64,000 bases of DNA from CABMKH01 sp040797625 (GCA_052067355.1 JBQHQH010000007.1:1-64000); one strand, 5' to 3'. Shown: positions 1 to 8,500, numbered from the stretch's first letter. Numbers and translations are program-made. Notes: generated from the letters alone by a model not told the origin.

Positions 1-133
1 AATGCCAGGAGACAACGCAAAGTTCACAATAGAACTAATAACTCCAATAGCAATAGAAGAAGGACTTAGATTCTCCATTCGTGAAGGTGGTAGAACAGTA
101 GGTTCAGGAGTTGTAACTAAGATTCTTGGATAA
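1..133 (+). CDS. tuf: Elongation factor Tu, 3' end only
   Basis: Only the last 43 codons and the stop are present; the gene enters from the left edge, with codons in phase from base 2. The residues match the C-terminal beta-barrel (domain 3) of EF-Tu, including the near-invariant end REGGRTVGSGVVTKIL. EF-Tu is the GTPase that brings aminoacyl-tRNA to the ribosome. Its place just before rpsJ is the common Firmicute order rpsL-rpsG-fusA-tuf-S10 cluster. The upstream part cannot be judged from this window. Confidence 0.95.
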   Translation, partial: MPGDNAKFTIELITPIAIEEGLRFSIREGGRTVGSGVVTKILG

Positions 134-141
134 TTAAATAG

Positions 142-188
142 TCATAGGTCATAAAATGAAGGAGAATTTTCTCCTTCATTTCCTATGA
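142..188 (+). terminator. Hairpin after tuf, possible terminator
   Basis: A long inverted repeat follows the tuf stop: TCATAGG at 142-148 pairs with CCTATGA at 182-188 and the inner arm AAATGAAGGAGAA pairs with TTCTCCTTCATTT. The downstream tract is A-rich and not T-rich, so intrinsic termination on the + strand may be weak. The fold could also be a processing site or attenuator between tuf and the S10 cluster. Confidence 0.55.
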
Positions 189-231
189 TTAAAAAAATAT
201 GCTAAAGACACCAAGTTTTTTAAAAAAAAGC

Positions 232-260
232 TTGAGTTTTTGATGCCTATAGGGTAAACT
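232..260 (+). promoter_or_regulatory. Probable promoter of the S10 cluster
   Basis: TTGAGT at 232-237, a 17-base spacer and TAAACT at 255-260 fit a vegetative promoter. A start near 267 would give a leader of about 250 nt before rpsJ. Confidence 0.5.
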
Positions 261-391
261 ATATTAGTGCTTAAAATGCATTTATACGTAAGCTTCGCGA
301 ATTATGGGAAGTAATGGAGCTTTTACTGAAGACATTGCGATGATACAAAAGGTGGCTGTTATTTTAAACAGGAAATTTTTGTTGAGAATGT

Positions 392-500
392 CCGGTTTTA
401 AATCGGGCGACTAGAATTGTTGAAAATTATTTTAAAAAATAGAGAACACCCGGAAGGGTGTATCGGCAATTCTAAGTCGCATGTAAGCATGAACATGCGA
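392..500 (+). promoter_or_regulatory. Structured leader of rpsJ with competing stems
   Basis: Several inverted repeats lie between the putative transcription start and the rpsJ start. A small hairpin spans 392-406. A long stem pairs GCGACTAGAATTG (407-419) with CAATTCTA plus GTCGC (467-480, one bulged A), enclosing a hairpin ACACCC-GGAA-GGGTGT (446-461) with a GNRA loop. A third stem pairs TCGCATG (477-483) with CATGCGA (494-500) right before the GAAGGAGGG ribosome binding site. The long stem and the last stem share bases 477-480, so they exclude each other. This looks like an autoregulatory leader, as known for other r-protein operons; the ligand is unknown. Confidence 0.5.
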
Positions 501-517
501 TAGAAGGAGGGAATTAA

Positions 518-835
518 ATGTCAAAGAAAGGTAAACAAAAAATAAGAATCAGGTTGAAGGCTTATGATCATGAATTACTGGATTCATCAGCTCAAAGGAT
601 TGTTGAGGCTGCAAAGAAAACAGGTGCTAGTGTTTCAGGACCAGTACCACTACCTACAGAAAAAGAGGTTGTTACTATATTAAGAGCGGTTCATAAGTAT
701 AAGGATTCTAGGGAACAATTTGAGCAAAGGACCCATAAGAGACTAATAGACATACTTAATCCAAACCAAAAGACTGTAGATTCACTTATGAAGTTGAATT
801 TACCAGCAGGCGTAGATATTGAGATAAAGTTATAA
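518..835 (+). CDS. rpsJ: Ribosomal protein S10 (also NusE)
   Basis: 105 residues, near the family norm of about 102. The body KIRIRLKAYDHELLD and the loop region RTHKRLIDI are typical of S10. S10 sits in the head of the 30S subunit and also acts as NusE in transcription antitermination complexes. It is the first gene of the cluster, behind a strong GAAGGAGGG site and the structured leader described separately. A few extra N-terminal lysine-rich residues precede the core. The family call is certain. Confidence 0.98.
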   Translation: MSKKGKQKIRIRLKAYDHELLDSSAQRIVEAAKKTGASVSGPVPLPTEKEVVTILRAVHKYKDSREQFEQRTHKRLIDILNPNQKTVDSLMKLNLPAGVDIEIKL

Positions 836-890
836 TTACTTTATAAGATTACTAGATAGTAATCCGCTGTAAATAATAGGAGGTGCAGTA

Positions 891-1520
891 ATGAAGAATA
901 TTATAGGAAGAAAGATAGGAATGACTCAAATCTTTCAAGAAGATGGAAGTCTTGTTCCGGTAACTGTCATAGAAGCAGGACCAGTTGTAGTGGTTCAAAA
1001 GAAGACTATTGAAAAAGATGGATATAATGCCATTCAAATAGGTTTTGAAAATATCAAGGCAAATAAGATAAATAAGCCGCTTAAAGGGCATTTTGATAAA
1101 GCGGATGTAGAATATAAGAAGTTTTTAAGAGAATTTATAGTAGATAATCCTGATGAGTTCCAAATAGGACAAGAGATTAAAGTAGATATATTCGAATCTG
1201 GAGATAAAGTTGATGTAATTGGTACTTCAAAAGGTAAAGGAACTCAAGGTGTAATCAAGAGACACGGATTCTCAAGAGGTAGAGAGACTCATGGTTCTAA
1301 GTTCCATAGAGCACCAGGTGGTATGTCAGCTGGTACTTATCCAGGAAGAGTATTTAAAGGTCACAGAATGGCTGGAAGAATGGGGAATGAAAGAGTTACT
1401 ATTCAAAATCTAGAGATTGTAAGAGTAGATTTAGATAAGAATTTGATTCTTATAAAAGGTGCGATTCCAGGACCTAAAAAAGGTGTTGTAGAAATAAAAG
1501 AAACAACTATTATGAAGTAA
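891..1520 (+). CDS. rplC: Ribosomal protein L3
   Basis: 209 residues, full length. It starts with the typical MKNIIGRKIGMTQIF and carries the central basic loop SRGRETHGSKFHRAPGG that reaches towards the peptidyl transferase centre. L3 is one of the first proteins to bind 23S rRNA in 50S assembly. It lies 55 bases after rpsJ behind AGGAGGT and is followed by rplD in the standard order. Confidence 0.98.
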   Translation: MKNIIGRKIGMTQIFQEDGSLVPVTVIEAGPVVVVQKKTIEKDGYNAIQIGFENIKANKINKPLKGHFDKADVEYKKFLREFIVDNPDEFQIGQEIKVDIFESGDKVDVIGTSKGKGTQGVIKRHGFSRGRETHGSKFHRAPGGMSAGTYPGRVFKGHRMAGRMGNERVTIQNLEIVRVDLDKNLILIKGAIPGPKKGVVEIKETTIMK

Positions 1521-1547
1521 TAATTCAGGCTGAAAGGAGGATGCAAA

Positions 1548-2171
1548 ATGCCTAAGGTAAATGTTTATAATATGCTAGGAGAACAAGTGGGAGATATAGA
1601 GCTTAAAGATGACATATTTGGTATAGAAGTCAATCAACATGTAGTCTATGAAGTTGTAAAAAACCAACTTGCAAATAAAAGACAAGGTACACAGTCAGTA
1701 AAGACAAGAGCGGAAGTTAGAGGCGGCGGTAGAAAGCCTTGGAGACAAAAAGGTACAGGTAGAGCACGTCAAGGAAGTATAAGGGCTCCTCATTGGACAG
1801 GTGGTGGAGTTAGCTTTGCACCAAAGCCAAGAGATTATAGCTATAGCGTACCTAAAAAGGTTAAAAGGCTTGCAATGAAATCAGCTTTGACTTCTAAAGT
1901 AGATAATAATGAAATCATCGTAGTAGATGAGCTTAAATTTGATGCACCAAAGACTAAAGAAATGGTAAATTTATTAGATAAATTAAATGCTAAGAAGAAA
2001 GCTTTAATAGTTACAACAGAAAAAGATGAAAATGTTGTAAAATCAGCTAATAACTTACCGAATGTACAAACTACAATAGTCAACAATTTAAACGTCTATG
2101 ATATATTGAAATATGATTCATTCATAATTACAAAAGAAGCAGTTAAAAAAGTGGAGGAGGTGTATGCATAA
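1548..2171 (+). CDS. rplD: Ribosomal protein L4
   Basis: 207 residues, full length. The segment RGGGRKPWRQKGTGRARQG is the conserved extended loop that lines the peptide exit tunnel. L4 also represses its own S10 operon in E. coli through a leader RNA; whether it does so here is unknown but relevant to the leader before rpsJ. Its TAA stop shares one base with the rplW start (TAATG), so the two are translationally coupled. Confidence 0.98.
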   Translation: MPKVNVYNMLGEQVGDIELKDDIFGIEVNQHVVYEVVKNQLANKRQGTQSVKTRAEVRGGGRKPWRQKGTGRARQGSIRAPHWTGGGVSFAPKPRDYSYSVPKKVKRLAMKSALTSKVDNNEIIVVDELKFDAPKTKEMVNLLDKLNAKKKALIVTTEKDENVVKSANNLPNVQTTIVNNLNVYDILKYDSFIITKEAVKKVEEVYA

Positions 2172-2464
2172 TGCGTATTCCACACGATATTATCATTAAA
2201 CCGATAATCACTGAGAAGAGTATGGAAGATATGGCAGATGGAAAGTATACTTTCATGGTTGATAAAAAAGCTAATAAGTCAGAGATAAAAAAAGCTGTAG
2301 AAAATATATTCGATGTAAAAGTAGATAAAGTAAACACTATGAACATGCTAGGAAAAGTAAAGAGACAAGGTATGAACTCTGGTAGAAGACCAAGCTGGAA
2401 AAAGGCTATAGTAAAATTAGCAGAAGGCTCAAAGGGAATCGAATTCTTTGAGGGTATGGAATAG
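2171..2464 (+). CDS. rplW: Ribosomal protein L23
   Basis: 97 residues, full length, beginning with the usual sequence around IIIKPIITEKS. L23 stands at the exit of the peptide tunnel and is the docking site for trigger factor and SRP. Its start overlaps the rplD stop by one base, and its ribosome binding site GGAGGAGG lies inside the end of rplD. Confidence 0.98.
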   Translation: MRIPHDIIIKPIITEKSMEDMADGKYTFMVDKKANKSEIKKAVENIFDVKVDKVNTMNMLGKVKRQGMNSGRRPSWKKAIVKLAEGSKGIEFFEGME

Positions 2465-2490
2465 AAGTTTGATTGAAGGAGGGAAAAGTA

Positions 2491-3324
2491 ATGAGCGTTA
2501 GAAAATTCAAACCAACTTCCCCTGGACTAAGACAAATGACAGTTTCATCGTTTGAAGATATTACTAAAAAAGAACCTGAAAAATCATTGGTTATTAGTTT
2601 AAATAAAAATGGAGGAAGAAATTCTCAAGGTAGAATCACTATCCGTCACAGAGGTGGTGGCGCTAAGAGAAAATATAGAATTATAGATTTTAAAAGGGAC
2701 AAGGACGGAATACCTGGAAAGGTAGCTGCTATAGAATATGACCCTAATAGAACTGCTAATATTGCATTGATTAACTATGTAGATGGTGAGAAGAGATATA
2801 TACTTGCACCACATAAATTAAAAGTTGGAGATGTAATAGAATCAGGTGAAAATGCAGATATTAAAGTTGGAAATGCGCTAAAACTTAAAAATATTCCAGT
2901 AGGTACTACAGTACACAATGTGGAATTAAAACCAGGAAAAGGAGCGCAAATGGTAAGATCAGCTGGAGCAGAAGCTCAACTAATGGCTAAAGAAGGCAAA
3001 TATGCACAACTTAGATTGCCATCTGGTGAATTTAGATTAGTAAGTGTTGAGTGTCGTGCTACAATTGGTCAAGTAGGTAATATTACACATGAACTTGTAA
3101 CCATAGGTAAAGCTGGTAGATCTAGACATCTAGGCATGAGACCTGCAGTAAGAGGTAGTGCCATGAACCCAGTAGACCATCCACATGGTGGTGGGGAAGG
3201 AAGAACACCTATTGGTATGCCTTCACCAATGACTCCATGGGGTAAACCAGCATTAGGAGTTAAGACAAGAAAGAAAAATAAGAAGTCTAATGATTATATA
3301 GTTAGAAGAAGAAAAACTAAATAG
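2491..3324 (+). CDS. rplB: Ribosomal protein L2
   Basis: 277 residues from the ATG at 2491, which sits 7 bases after GGAGGG; an upstream TTG at 2473 would put the ribosome binding site inside the gene and is rejected. The C-terminal motif NPVDHPHGGGEGRTPIG contains the histidine region near the peptidyl transferase centre. L2 binds domain IV of 23S rRNA and is needed for subunit joining. Confidence 0.98.
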   Translation: MSVRKFKPTSPGLRQMTVSSFEDITKKEPEKSLVISLNKNGGRNSQGRITIRHRGGGAKRKYRIIDFKRDKDGIPGKVAAIEYDPNRTANIALINYVDGEKRYILAPHKLKVGDVIESGENADIKVGNALKLKNIPVGTTVHNVELKPGKGAQMVRSAGAEAQLMAKEGKYAQLRLPSGEFRLVSVECRATIGQVGNITHELVTIGKAGRSRHLGMRPAVRGSAMNPVDHPHGGGEGRTPIGMPSPMTPWGKPALGVKTRKKNKKSNDYIVRRRKTK

Positions 3325-3350
3325 TTAATTTATTGGAAGGAGGAATAATC

Positions 3351-3635
3351 ATGGGTAGATCTCTGAAAAAAGGTCCTTTTATTGATGATCATCTTCTAAA
3401 GAAAATAGAAGAGTTAAATAATAAAAATGAGAAGAAAGTTGTAAAGACATGGTCACGACGTTCTACTATATTCCCAGACTTAGTAGGTCATACAATCGCA
3501 GTACATGATGGTAGAAAGCATGTGCCAATATACATTACTGAAGATATGGTAGGTCATAAGTTGGGTGAATTTGTTCCAACGAGAACATTTAGAAGCCACT
3601 CCGATAAGAGTGAAAAGACATCGGCAGTTAAATAA
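3351..3635 (+). CDS. rpsS: Ribosomal protein S19
   Basis: 94 residues from the ATG at 3351 (MGRSLKKGPF), the family's normal beginning, spaced correctly after GGAAGGAGG. An earlier in-frame TTG at 3333 overlaps that site and is not used. S19 forms part of the 30S head with S13 and contacts the A-site finger side of the 50S subunit. Confidence 0.98.
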   Translation: MGRSLKKGPFIDDHLLKKIEELNNKNEKKVVKTWSRRSTIFPDLVGHTIAVHDGRKHVPIYITEDMVGHKLGEFVPTRTFRSHSDKSEKTSAVK

Positions 3636-3661
3636 GAAAGAATGTAAGGGAGGGAATCATA

Positions 3662-3997
3662 GTGGAAGCAAGAGCTATAGCTAAATATGTGCGAATTTCA
3701 CCACTTAAGGTAAACTTCATTTGCAAAGAGATTAGAGGCAAACAAGTAGATGAAGCATTATCTATTTTGATGTTAACGCCAAAAAAAGGTGCGAGGATAC
3801 TTGAAGATGTGTTGAATTCTGCAATTGCAAATGCTGAGAATAATTTTAGTTTAGATAGAGAAAACTTATATGTTTCCGAAGCCTATGCTAATGATGGTCC
3901 CCATATGAAGAGATGGAGACCAAAAGCTAAGGGTATGGCTTATCCAATAATTAAGAGGAGTAGTCATATAGGAGTAGTAGTAAAAGAACGTGAATAG
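3662..3997 (+). CDS. rplV: Ribosomal protein L22
   Basis: 111 residues, starting at GTG 3662 behind GGGAGGG. It carries the beta-hairpin and the end motif RWRPKAKGMAYPIIKRSSH that lines the exit tunnel next to L4. L22 contacts all domains of 23S rRNA and is a known site of macrolide-resistance mutations in other bacteria; nothing unusual is seen in the loop. Confidence 0.97.
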   Translation: MEARAIAKYVRISPLKVNFICKEIRGKQVDEALSILMLTPKKGARILEDVLNSAIANAENNFSLDRENLYVSEAYANDGPHMKRWRPKAKGMAYPIIKRSSHIGVVVKERE

Positions 3998-4014
3998 AGA
4001 AGGAGGGATAGTTA

Positions 4015-4683
4015 ATGGGTCAAAAAGTTAACCCACATGGTCTAAGAGTCGGTGTTATAAAAGATTGGGATTCAAAATGGTATGCAGATAAAAAAGAATT
4101 CGACGAATTATTAGTTGAAGACTTTAAGATTAGAGAATATGTAAAAGAAAAGTTATTTATAGCTGGAGTTTCAAGATTAGAAATAGAGAGAGCTGCTAAT
4201 AAGATAAAATTAAATGTATATACTGCTAAACCAGGAATGGTTATCGGTAGAGGTGGTTCAGGTGTAGAAGAGTTGAGAAAAGAACTTGAAAAAATGACAG
4301 GAAAATCTGTGATAATCAATGTTGAAGAGATAAAGAAACCTGAATTAGATGCTCAATTAGTAGCTGAAAATATTGCTTCACAATTAGAGAGAAGGGTATC
4401 CTTTAGAAGAGCTATGAAACAAGGAATCCAAAGAACCATGAGAGCTGGAGCGTTAGGTATGAAGACATCAGTATCAGGAAGATTAGGCGGAGCTGATATG
4501 GCTAGAACAGAGGGTTATAGTGAAGGAACTATACCGCTACAAACTTTAAGAGCTGACATAGATTATGGTTTTGCTGAAGCTGATACTACTTATGGTAAGC
4601 TTGGTGTTAAAGTATGGTTATATAAAGGAGAAGTTCTTCCTACTAAAAAAGAAGGAAAAGAAAAGGAAGAAACGGTTGAATAA
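4015..4683 (+). CDS. rpsC: Ribosomal protein S3
   Basis: 222 residues. It begins MGQKVNPHGLRVG, has a KH RNA-binding domain with the loop VIGRGGSGVEEL around residues 78-90, and the conserved C-terminal domain ending near VWLYKGEVLP. S3 lies at the mRNA entry pore and helps unwind mRNA. The C-terminal tail is rich in lysine and glutamate, as often seen in Firmicutes. Confidence 0.98.
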   Translation: MGQKVNPHGLRVGVIKDWDSKWYADKKEFDELLVEDFKIREYVKEKLFIAGVSRLEIERAANKIKLNVYTAKPGMVIGRGGSGVEELRKELEKMTGKSVIINVEEIKKPELDAQLVAENIASQLERRVSFRRAMKQGIQRTMRAGALGMKTSVSGRLGGADMARTEGYSEGTIPLQTLRADIDYGFAEADTTYGKLGVKVWLYKGEVLPTKKEGKEKEETVE

Positions 4684-4709
4684 TAACTGTAGGAAGGAGG
4701 AAGTTGATT

Positions 4710-5153
4710 ATGTTAATGCCTAAAAGAGTAAAATATCGTAGAGTTCATAGAGGTAGAATGAAAGGTAAAGCACATCGTGGTAATACCATAACATATGGTG
4801 AATATGGACTACAAGCACTAGAGCCAACATGGATTACTTCGAATCAAATAGAAGCTGCTAGACGTGCTATGACTAGATATGTTAGAAGAGGTGGAAATAT
4901 CTGGATTAAAATATTCCCAGATAAGCCAGTAACTGAAAAACCTGCTGAAACTCGTATGGGTTCAGGAAAAGGGGCTCCAGAGTACTGGGTAGCAGTAGTA
5001 AAACCAGGTAGAATTTTGTTTGAAATGGGTGGTGTATCTGAAGAAGATGCAAGAGAAGCTATGAGATTGGCTGCACATAAACTTTCCATAAAGACAAAAT
5101 TTGTAAGTCGTGATGAAGGGTTAGAAAAGGGTGGTGAAGCTAATGAAAGCTAA
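4710..5153 (+). CDS. rplP: Ribosomal protein L16
   Basis: 147 residues from the ATG at 4710, 9 bases after GGAGG (MLMPKRVKYRRVHRG, matching the family start). A TTG at 4704 and an ATG at 4716 are alternatives. L16 organises the A-site region of the 50S subunit. Its last codons overlap rpmC by 11 bases, indicating coupling. Confidence 0.97.
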   Translation: MLMPKRVKYRRVHRGRMKGKAHRGNTITYGEYGLQALEPTWITSNQIEAARRAMTRYVRRGGNIWIKIFPDKPVTEKPAETRMGSGKGAPEYWVAVVKPGRILFEMGGVSEEDAREAMRLAAHKLSIKTKFVSRDEGLEKGGEANES

Positions 5154-5349
5154 AGAAATTCGCCAAATGTCTGGAAAAGAATTGGATAGCAGATTATTAG
5201 AACTAAAAGCTGAATTGTTTAACTTGAGATTTCAATTGGCTACAGGTCAATTAGATAACCCCTTGAGGATCAATGCCGTGAGAAAAGATATTGCTCGTGT
5301 AAAGACTATTATTAGGGAACGAGAACTAGGTATAGGAAAGGAGGTTTAA
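5143..5349 (+). CDS. rpmC: Ribosomal protein L29
   Basis: 68 residues from the ATG at 5143 (MKAKEIRQMSGKEL). The two-helix hairpin with LFNLRFQLATGQLDNP is the family signature. It overlaps the end of rplP and its GGTGG ribosome binding site lies inside that gene. L29 sits near the tunnel exit beside L23. Confidence 0.97.
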   Translation: MKAKEIRQMSGKELDSRLLELKAELFNLRFQLATGQLDNPLRINAVRKDIARVKTIIRERELGIGKEV

Positions 5350-5355
5350 TCTCAG

Positions 5356-5610
5356 ATGGAAAGAGGAAATCGTAAGACTCGAATAGGTACAGTGGTAAGC
5401 GACAAGATGGATAAGACAGTGGTTGTTGCAGTAGAAACATTTGTAACACACCCTTTATATAAAAAGCAAATTAAGAAGACTACAAAATTTAAAGCTCATG
5501 ATGAGAATAATGAATGTGGCATAGGTGATGTTGTAAAGATTATGGAAACTAGGCCATTGAGTAAAGATAAAAATTGGAGAATAGTTAATATAGTAGAAAA
5601 GGCAAAATAG
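5356..5610 (+). CDS. rpsQ: Ribosomal protein S17
   Basis: 84 residues with an OB-fold typical of S17 (RKTRIGTVVSDKMDKTVVV). It is a primary 16S rRNA-binding protein of the 30S body. Its start is 6 bases after rpmC; the GGAGG site overlaps the rpmC end. Confidence 0.97.
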   Translation: MERGNRKTRIGTVVSDKMDKTVVVAVETFVTHPLYKKQIKKTTKFKAHDENNECGIGDVVKIMETRPLSKDKNWRIVNIVEKAK

Positions 5611-5637
5611 TCCTAGTACTGAAAGGAGGTATTCTTT

Positions 5638-6006
5638 ATGATCCAAACAGAGAGTCGTATGAGGGTAGCTGATAACTCAGGAGCAAAAGAAGTATTGGTT
5701 ATCAGAGTTCTCGGAGGAACTAACAAGAGATATGCTAGTATTGGCGATACAGTAGTATGTACTGTTAAGAGTGCAACGCCTGGTGGTGTTGTCAAAAAAG
5801 GTGAAGTAGTAAAAGCTGTAGTTGTTAGGACTAAACATGGTGTTAGAAGAAATGATGGTTCCTATATTAAATTTGATGATAATGCAGCAGTTATTATAAA
5901 AGATGATAAAAACCCAGTGGGTACCCGTATATTTGGACCTGTAACAAGGGAACTAAGAAGTGGAAACTTCATGAAGATAATATCATTAGCACCGGAAGTA
6001 CTATAA
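5638..6006 (+). CDS. rplN: Ribosomal protein L14
   Basis: 122 residues, exact family length, beginning MIQTESRMRVADNSGA and ending with the usual KIISLAPEVL. L14 forms bridge B8 to the 30S subunit and is the docking site of the silencing factor RsfS in other bacteria. Strong AAAGGAGG site. Confidence 0.98.
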   Translation: MIQTESRMRVADNSGAKEVLVIRVLGGTNKRYASIGDTVVCTVKSATPGGVVKKGEVVKAVVVRTKHGVRRNDGSYIKFDDNAAVIIKDDKNPVGTRIFGPVTRELRSGNFMKIISLAPEVL

Positions 6007-6021
6007 GAGGAGGTGTAAAGT

Positions 6022-6336
6022 ATGCATGTAAAGAGTGGAGATAAAGTAGTTGTTATTTCTGGTAAAGATGCAGGGAAAGTCGGAAAAGTATTAAAAGTAT
6101 ACCCTAAAGAAAATAGAGTAATAGTTGAAGGAGTAAGCATGCTTACAAAGCATAAAAAACCTATGGGACCAACAGAACCAGGTGGAATCGTAAAATATGA
6201 AGGTCCAATAGATGCTTCTAAGGTTATGTACTATTGCGATAAAGATAAACAAGGTGTAAGAGTTGGATATAAGGATCTTACTGATGGAAAAAAAGTAAGA
6301 GTTTGCAAAAAATGTGGAGAAGTTCTTGACAAATAG
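6022..6336 (+). CDS. rplX: Ribosomal protein L24
   Basis: 104 residues with an N-terminal KOW motif (KSGDKVVVISGKDAGKVGKV, residues 4-23). A CPKC-like region is replaced by VCKKCGEVLDK at the C-terminus, as in many Firmicutes. L24 is an assembly initiator of the 50S subunit. It is the third gene of the spc portion and is tightly spaced on both sides. Confidence 0.97.
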   Translation: MHVKSGDKVVVISGKDAGKVGKVLKVYPKENRVIVEGVSMLTKHKKPMGPTEPGGIVKYEGPIDASKVMYYCDKDKQGVRVGYKDLTDGKKVRVCKKCGEVLDK

Positions 6337-6356
6337 TAAGAAAGGAGGTAATGAGG

Positions 6357-6899
6357 ATGACTTCCAGATTGAGAGAAAAATATGAAAATGAAGTAACTAA
6401 ATCTTTGATGGAAAGATTTCAATATAAAAATGTAATGGAAGTACCAAGACTTGAGAAAGTTGTAATAAATATGGGAATAGGGGAAGCTAGAGATAATCCA
6501 AAGGCATTGGAATCAGCTGTTAAGGAATTGGAAATCATAACTGGCCAAAAACCTATTGTAACAAAGGCTAAAAAATCAATTGCTAACTTTAAATTACGTG
6601 AAGGCATGAACGTTGGAGCTAAGGTTACATTAAGAGGTGAAAGAATGTATCACTTCTTAGACAAGTTGATGAATATTGCATTACCAAGAGTAAGAGACTT
6701 TAGAGGTATTAGTAATACTTCCTTCGATGGAAGAGGAAACTATGCTCTTGGAATTAGAGAACAACTTATTTTCCCAGAGATAGAATATGACATGGTAGAT
6801 GCTATTAGAGGATTGGATATTGTAATAGTAACTACAGCTGAGACTGACGAAGAAGCTAGAGTGTTCTTAGAAGAGATGGGAATGCCCTTTAGAAAGTAA
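6357..6899 (+). CDS. rplE: Ribosomal protein L5
   Basis: 180 residues from the ATG at 6357, 8 bases after GGAGG (MTSRLREKYENEV). An ATG at 6351 is only two bases from the ribosome binding site and is unlikely. L5 binds 5S rRNA and contacts P-site tRNA; the conserved KVVINMGIGEA and RDFRGIS segments are present. Confidence 0.97.
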   Translation: MTSRLREKYENEVTKSLMERFQYKNVMEVPRLEKVVINMGIGEARDNPKALESAVKELEIITGQKPIVTKAKKSIANFKLREGMNVGAKVTLRGERMYHFLDKLMNIALPRVRDFRGISNTSFDGRGNYALGIREQLIFPEIEYDMVDAIRGLDIVIVTTAETDEEARVFLEEMGMPFRK

Positions 6900-6916
6900 A
6901 GGAGGAGGGAAAAACA

Positions 6917-7102
6917 TTGGCAAAGAAATCTATGATAGCTAAGCAAAAAAGAAAAGCGAAGTTTAGCACAAGAGAGTATAATAGATGTAAAATCTGTGGA
7001 AGACCTCATGCTTATATAAGAAAATATGGAGTATGCCGTATATGTTTTAGGGAATTAGCATATAAAGGTCAAATTCCTGGAGTGAAAAAAGCAAGTTGGT
7101 AG
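6917..7102 (+). CDS. rpsN: Ribosomal protein S14, zinc-binding type (type Z)
   Basis: 61 residues from a TTG start at 6917 (MAKKSMIAKQ). The two CxxC pairs in CKICGRPHAYIRKYGVCRIC bind one zinc, marking the short C+ form of S14. Many Firmicutes also carry a longer zinc-free copy elsewhere, used under zinc limitation; it is not in this window. Confidence 0.97.
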   Translation: MAKKSMIAKQKRKAKFSTREYNRCKICGRPHAYIRKYGVCRICFRELAYKGQIPGVKKASW

Positions 7103-7131
7103 TATAAAGCTATGAAAGGAGGCAGCTAATT

Positions 7132-7527
7132 ATGATGACAGACCCAATTGCAGATATGTTAACTAGGATAAGAAATGGTAATAATGCAAAGCATGATTCC
7201 GTTGATATTCCTGCTTCAAATATTAAAAAGCAATTAGCCCAAATCCTACTAGATGAAGGATTCGTAAAGGGTTATGATGTAATAGATGATGGAAAACAAG
7301 GTATTATTAGAGTGGATTTAAAATTTGGTCAACATAATCAAAAAGTTATAAGTGGAATAAAGAGAATTTCCAAGCCTGGATTGAGAGTATATGTTAAAAA
7401 TGATGAAGTACCTAGAGTACTAGGAGGGCTAGGAATAGCTATTCTTTCAACATCAAAAGGTGTAATGACTGATAAAGAGGCAAGAAAAGAAGGAATAGGC
7501 GGAGAAGTTATTTGCTATGTTTGGTAA
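7132..7527 (+). CDS. rpsH: Ribosomal protein S8
   Basis: 131 residues beginning MMTDPIADMLTRIRNGN; the second ATG at 7135 is an equally possible start. The C-terminal STSKGVMTDKEARKEGIGGE is the rRNA-binding signature. S8 is a primary binder of 16S helix 21 and regulates the spc operon in E. coli. Confidence 0.98.
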   Translation: MMTDPIADMLTRIRNGNNAKHDSVDIPASNIKKQLAQILLDEGFVKGYDVIDDGKQGIIRVDLKFGQHNQKVISGIKRISKPGLRVYVKNDEVPRVLGGLGIAILSTSKGVMTDKEARKEGIGGEVICYVW

Positions 7528-7564
7528 TATAGCAATAGACAAATAGGAACAAGGAGGTGCGCTC

Positions 7565-8104
7565 ATGTCAAGAATAGGATTAAATCCAATCAATATTCCA
7601 AGCGGAGTTGAAGTACAGATAAAAGATAACAATGTAGTGGAAGTAAAGGGTCCTAAGGGACAATTAGTACAACATATAAGTGAAGATATGGAGTTAAAGA
7701 TAGAAGATAATGTGTTAACAATTGCCAGACCTACTGAAAATAAAAGACATAGATCACTGCACGGTCTATCAAGAACACTAATTGCAAACATGATTATTGG
7801 TGTAACAGAAGGATATTCCAAATCTTTAGAGATTGAAGGTACAGGATATAGAGCACAAAAACAAGGAAAGAAGTTGATTCTAAACTTGGGATACTCTCAT
7901 CCAATAGAGATGGAAGATCCAGAAGGTATAGTAGTTGAAGTACCTGCAGCAAATAAGATAGTTGTAAATGGAATTGACAAACAACAAGTAGGAAATTATG
8001 CTGCAGTTATAAGAGGACATAGAAAACCAGAACCATATAAGGGTAAAGGTGTTAGATACTCTGACGAATATATCAGACGTAAGGTTGGTAAGACAGGTAA
8101 GTAG
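7565..8104 (+). CDS. rplF: Ribosomal protein L6
   Basis: 179 residues, full length, with two tandem alpha-beta domains and the C-terminal signature EPYKGKGVRYSDEYIRRK. L6 lies near the GTPase-associated centre and contacts the sarcin-ricin loop region. AAGGAGG lies nine bases before the ATG. Confidence 0.98.
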   Translation: MSRIGLNPINIPSGVEVQIKDNNVVEVKGPKGQLVQHISEDMELKIEDNVLTIARPTENKRHRSLHGLSRTLIANMIIGVTEGYSKSLEIEGTGYRAQKQGKKLILNLGYSHPIEMEDPEGIVVEVPAANKIVVNGIDKQQVGNYAAVIRGHRKPEPYKGKGVRYSDEYIRRKVGKTGK

Positions 8105-8120
8105 AGGGGAGTGAAATACA

Positions 8121-8483
8121 TTGCTAAAAAAGATAGATAAAAATGCAAATAGAAAAGCAAGGCATGGTAGAGTAAGGAAAAAGGTATTTGGAACTCCTGA
8201 AAGACCAAGACTTAATGTTTATAGAAGTGGAAAACACATATATGCACAAGTAATAGATGATGTTTCAGGCTCAACATTAGTATCAGCTTCTACTTTAGAT
8301 AAATCTCTTAACCTTACTTCTACTCACAATAAAGAGGCTGCTAGAACTGTAGGTAAGCTAGTTGGAAAGAAAGCAGTTGAAAAAGGCATAGAGGAAGTAG
8401 TCTATGATAGAAGTGGATATATTTATCATGGAAGAATAAAAGAACTTGCAGAAGGAGCAAGAGAATCCGGACTTAAATTTTAG
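8121..8483 (+). CDS. rplR: Ribosomal protein L18
   Basis: 120 residues from a TTG start at 8121, preceded by GGGGAGTG. The protein has the basic N-terminus and the PERPRLNVYRSGKHIYAQVI segment of L18, which binds 5S rRNA together with L5. No in-frame ATG lies near the ribosome binding site, which supports the TTG. Confidence 0.97.
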   Translation: MLKKIDKNANRKARHGRVRKKVFGTPERPRLNVYRSGKHIYAQVIDDVSGSTLVSASTLDKSLNLTSTHNKEAARTVGKLVGKKAVEKGIEEVVYDRSGYIYHGRIKELAEGARESGLKF

Positions 8484-8500
8484 TAGAAGGAGGGGAATTA

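Noticed and set aside
852..1091. Minus-strand frames inside ribosomal genes (for example within rplC)
   Set aside because: They are antisense shadows of conserved genes with low-complexity products and no ribosome binding site.
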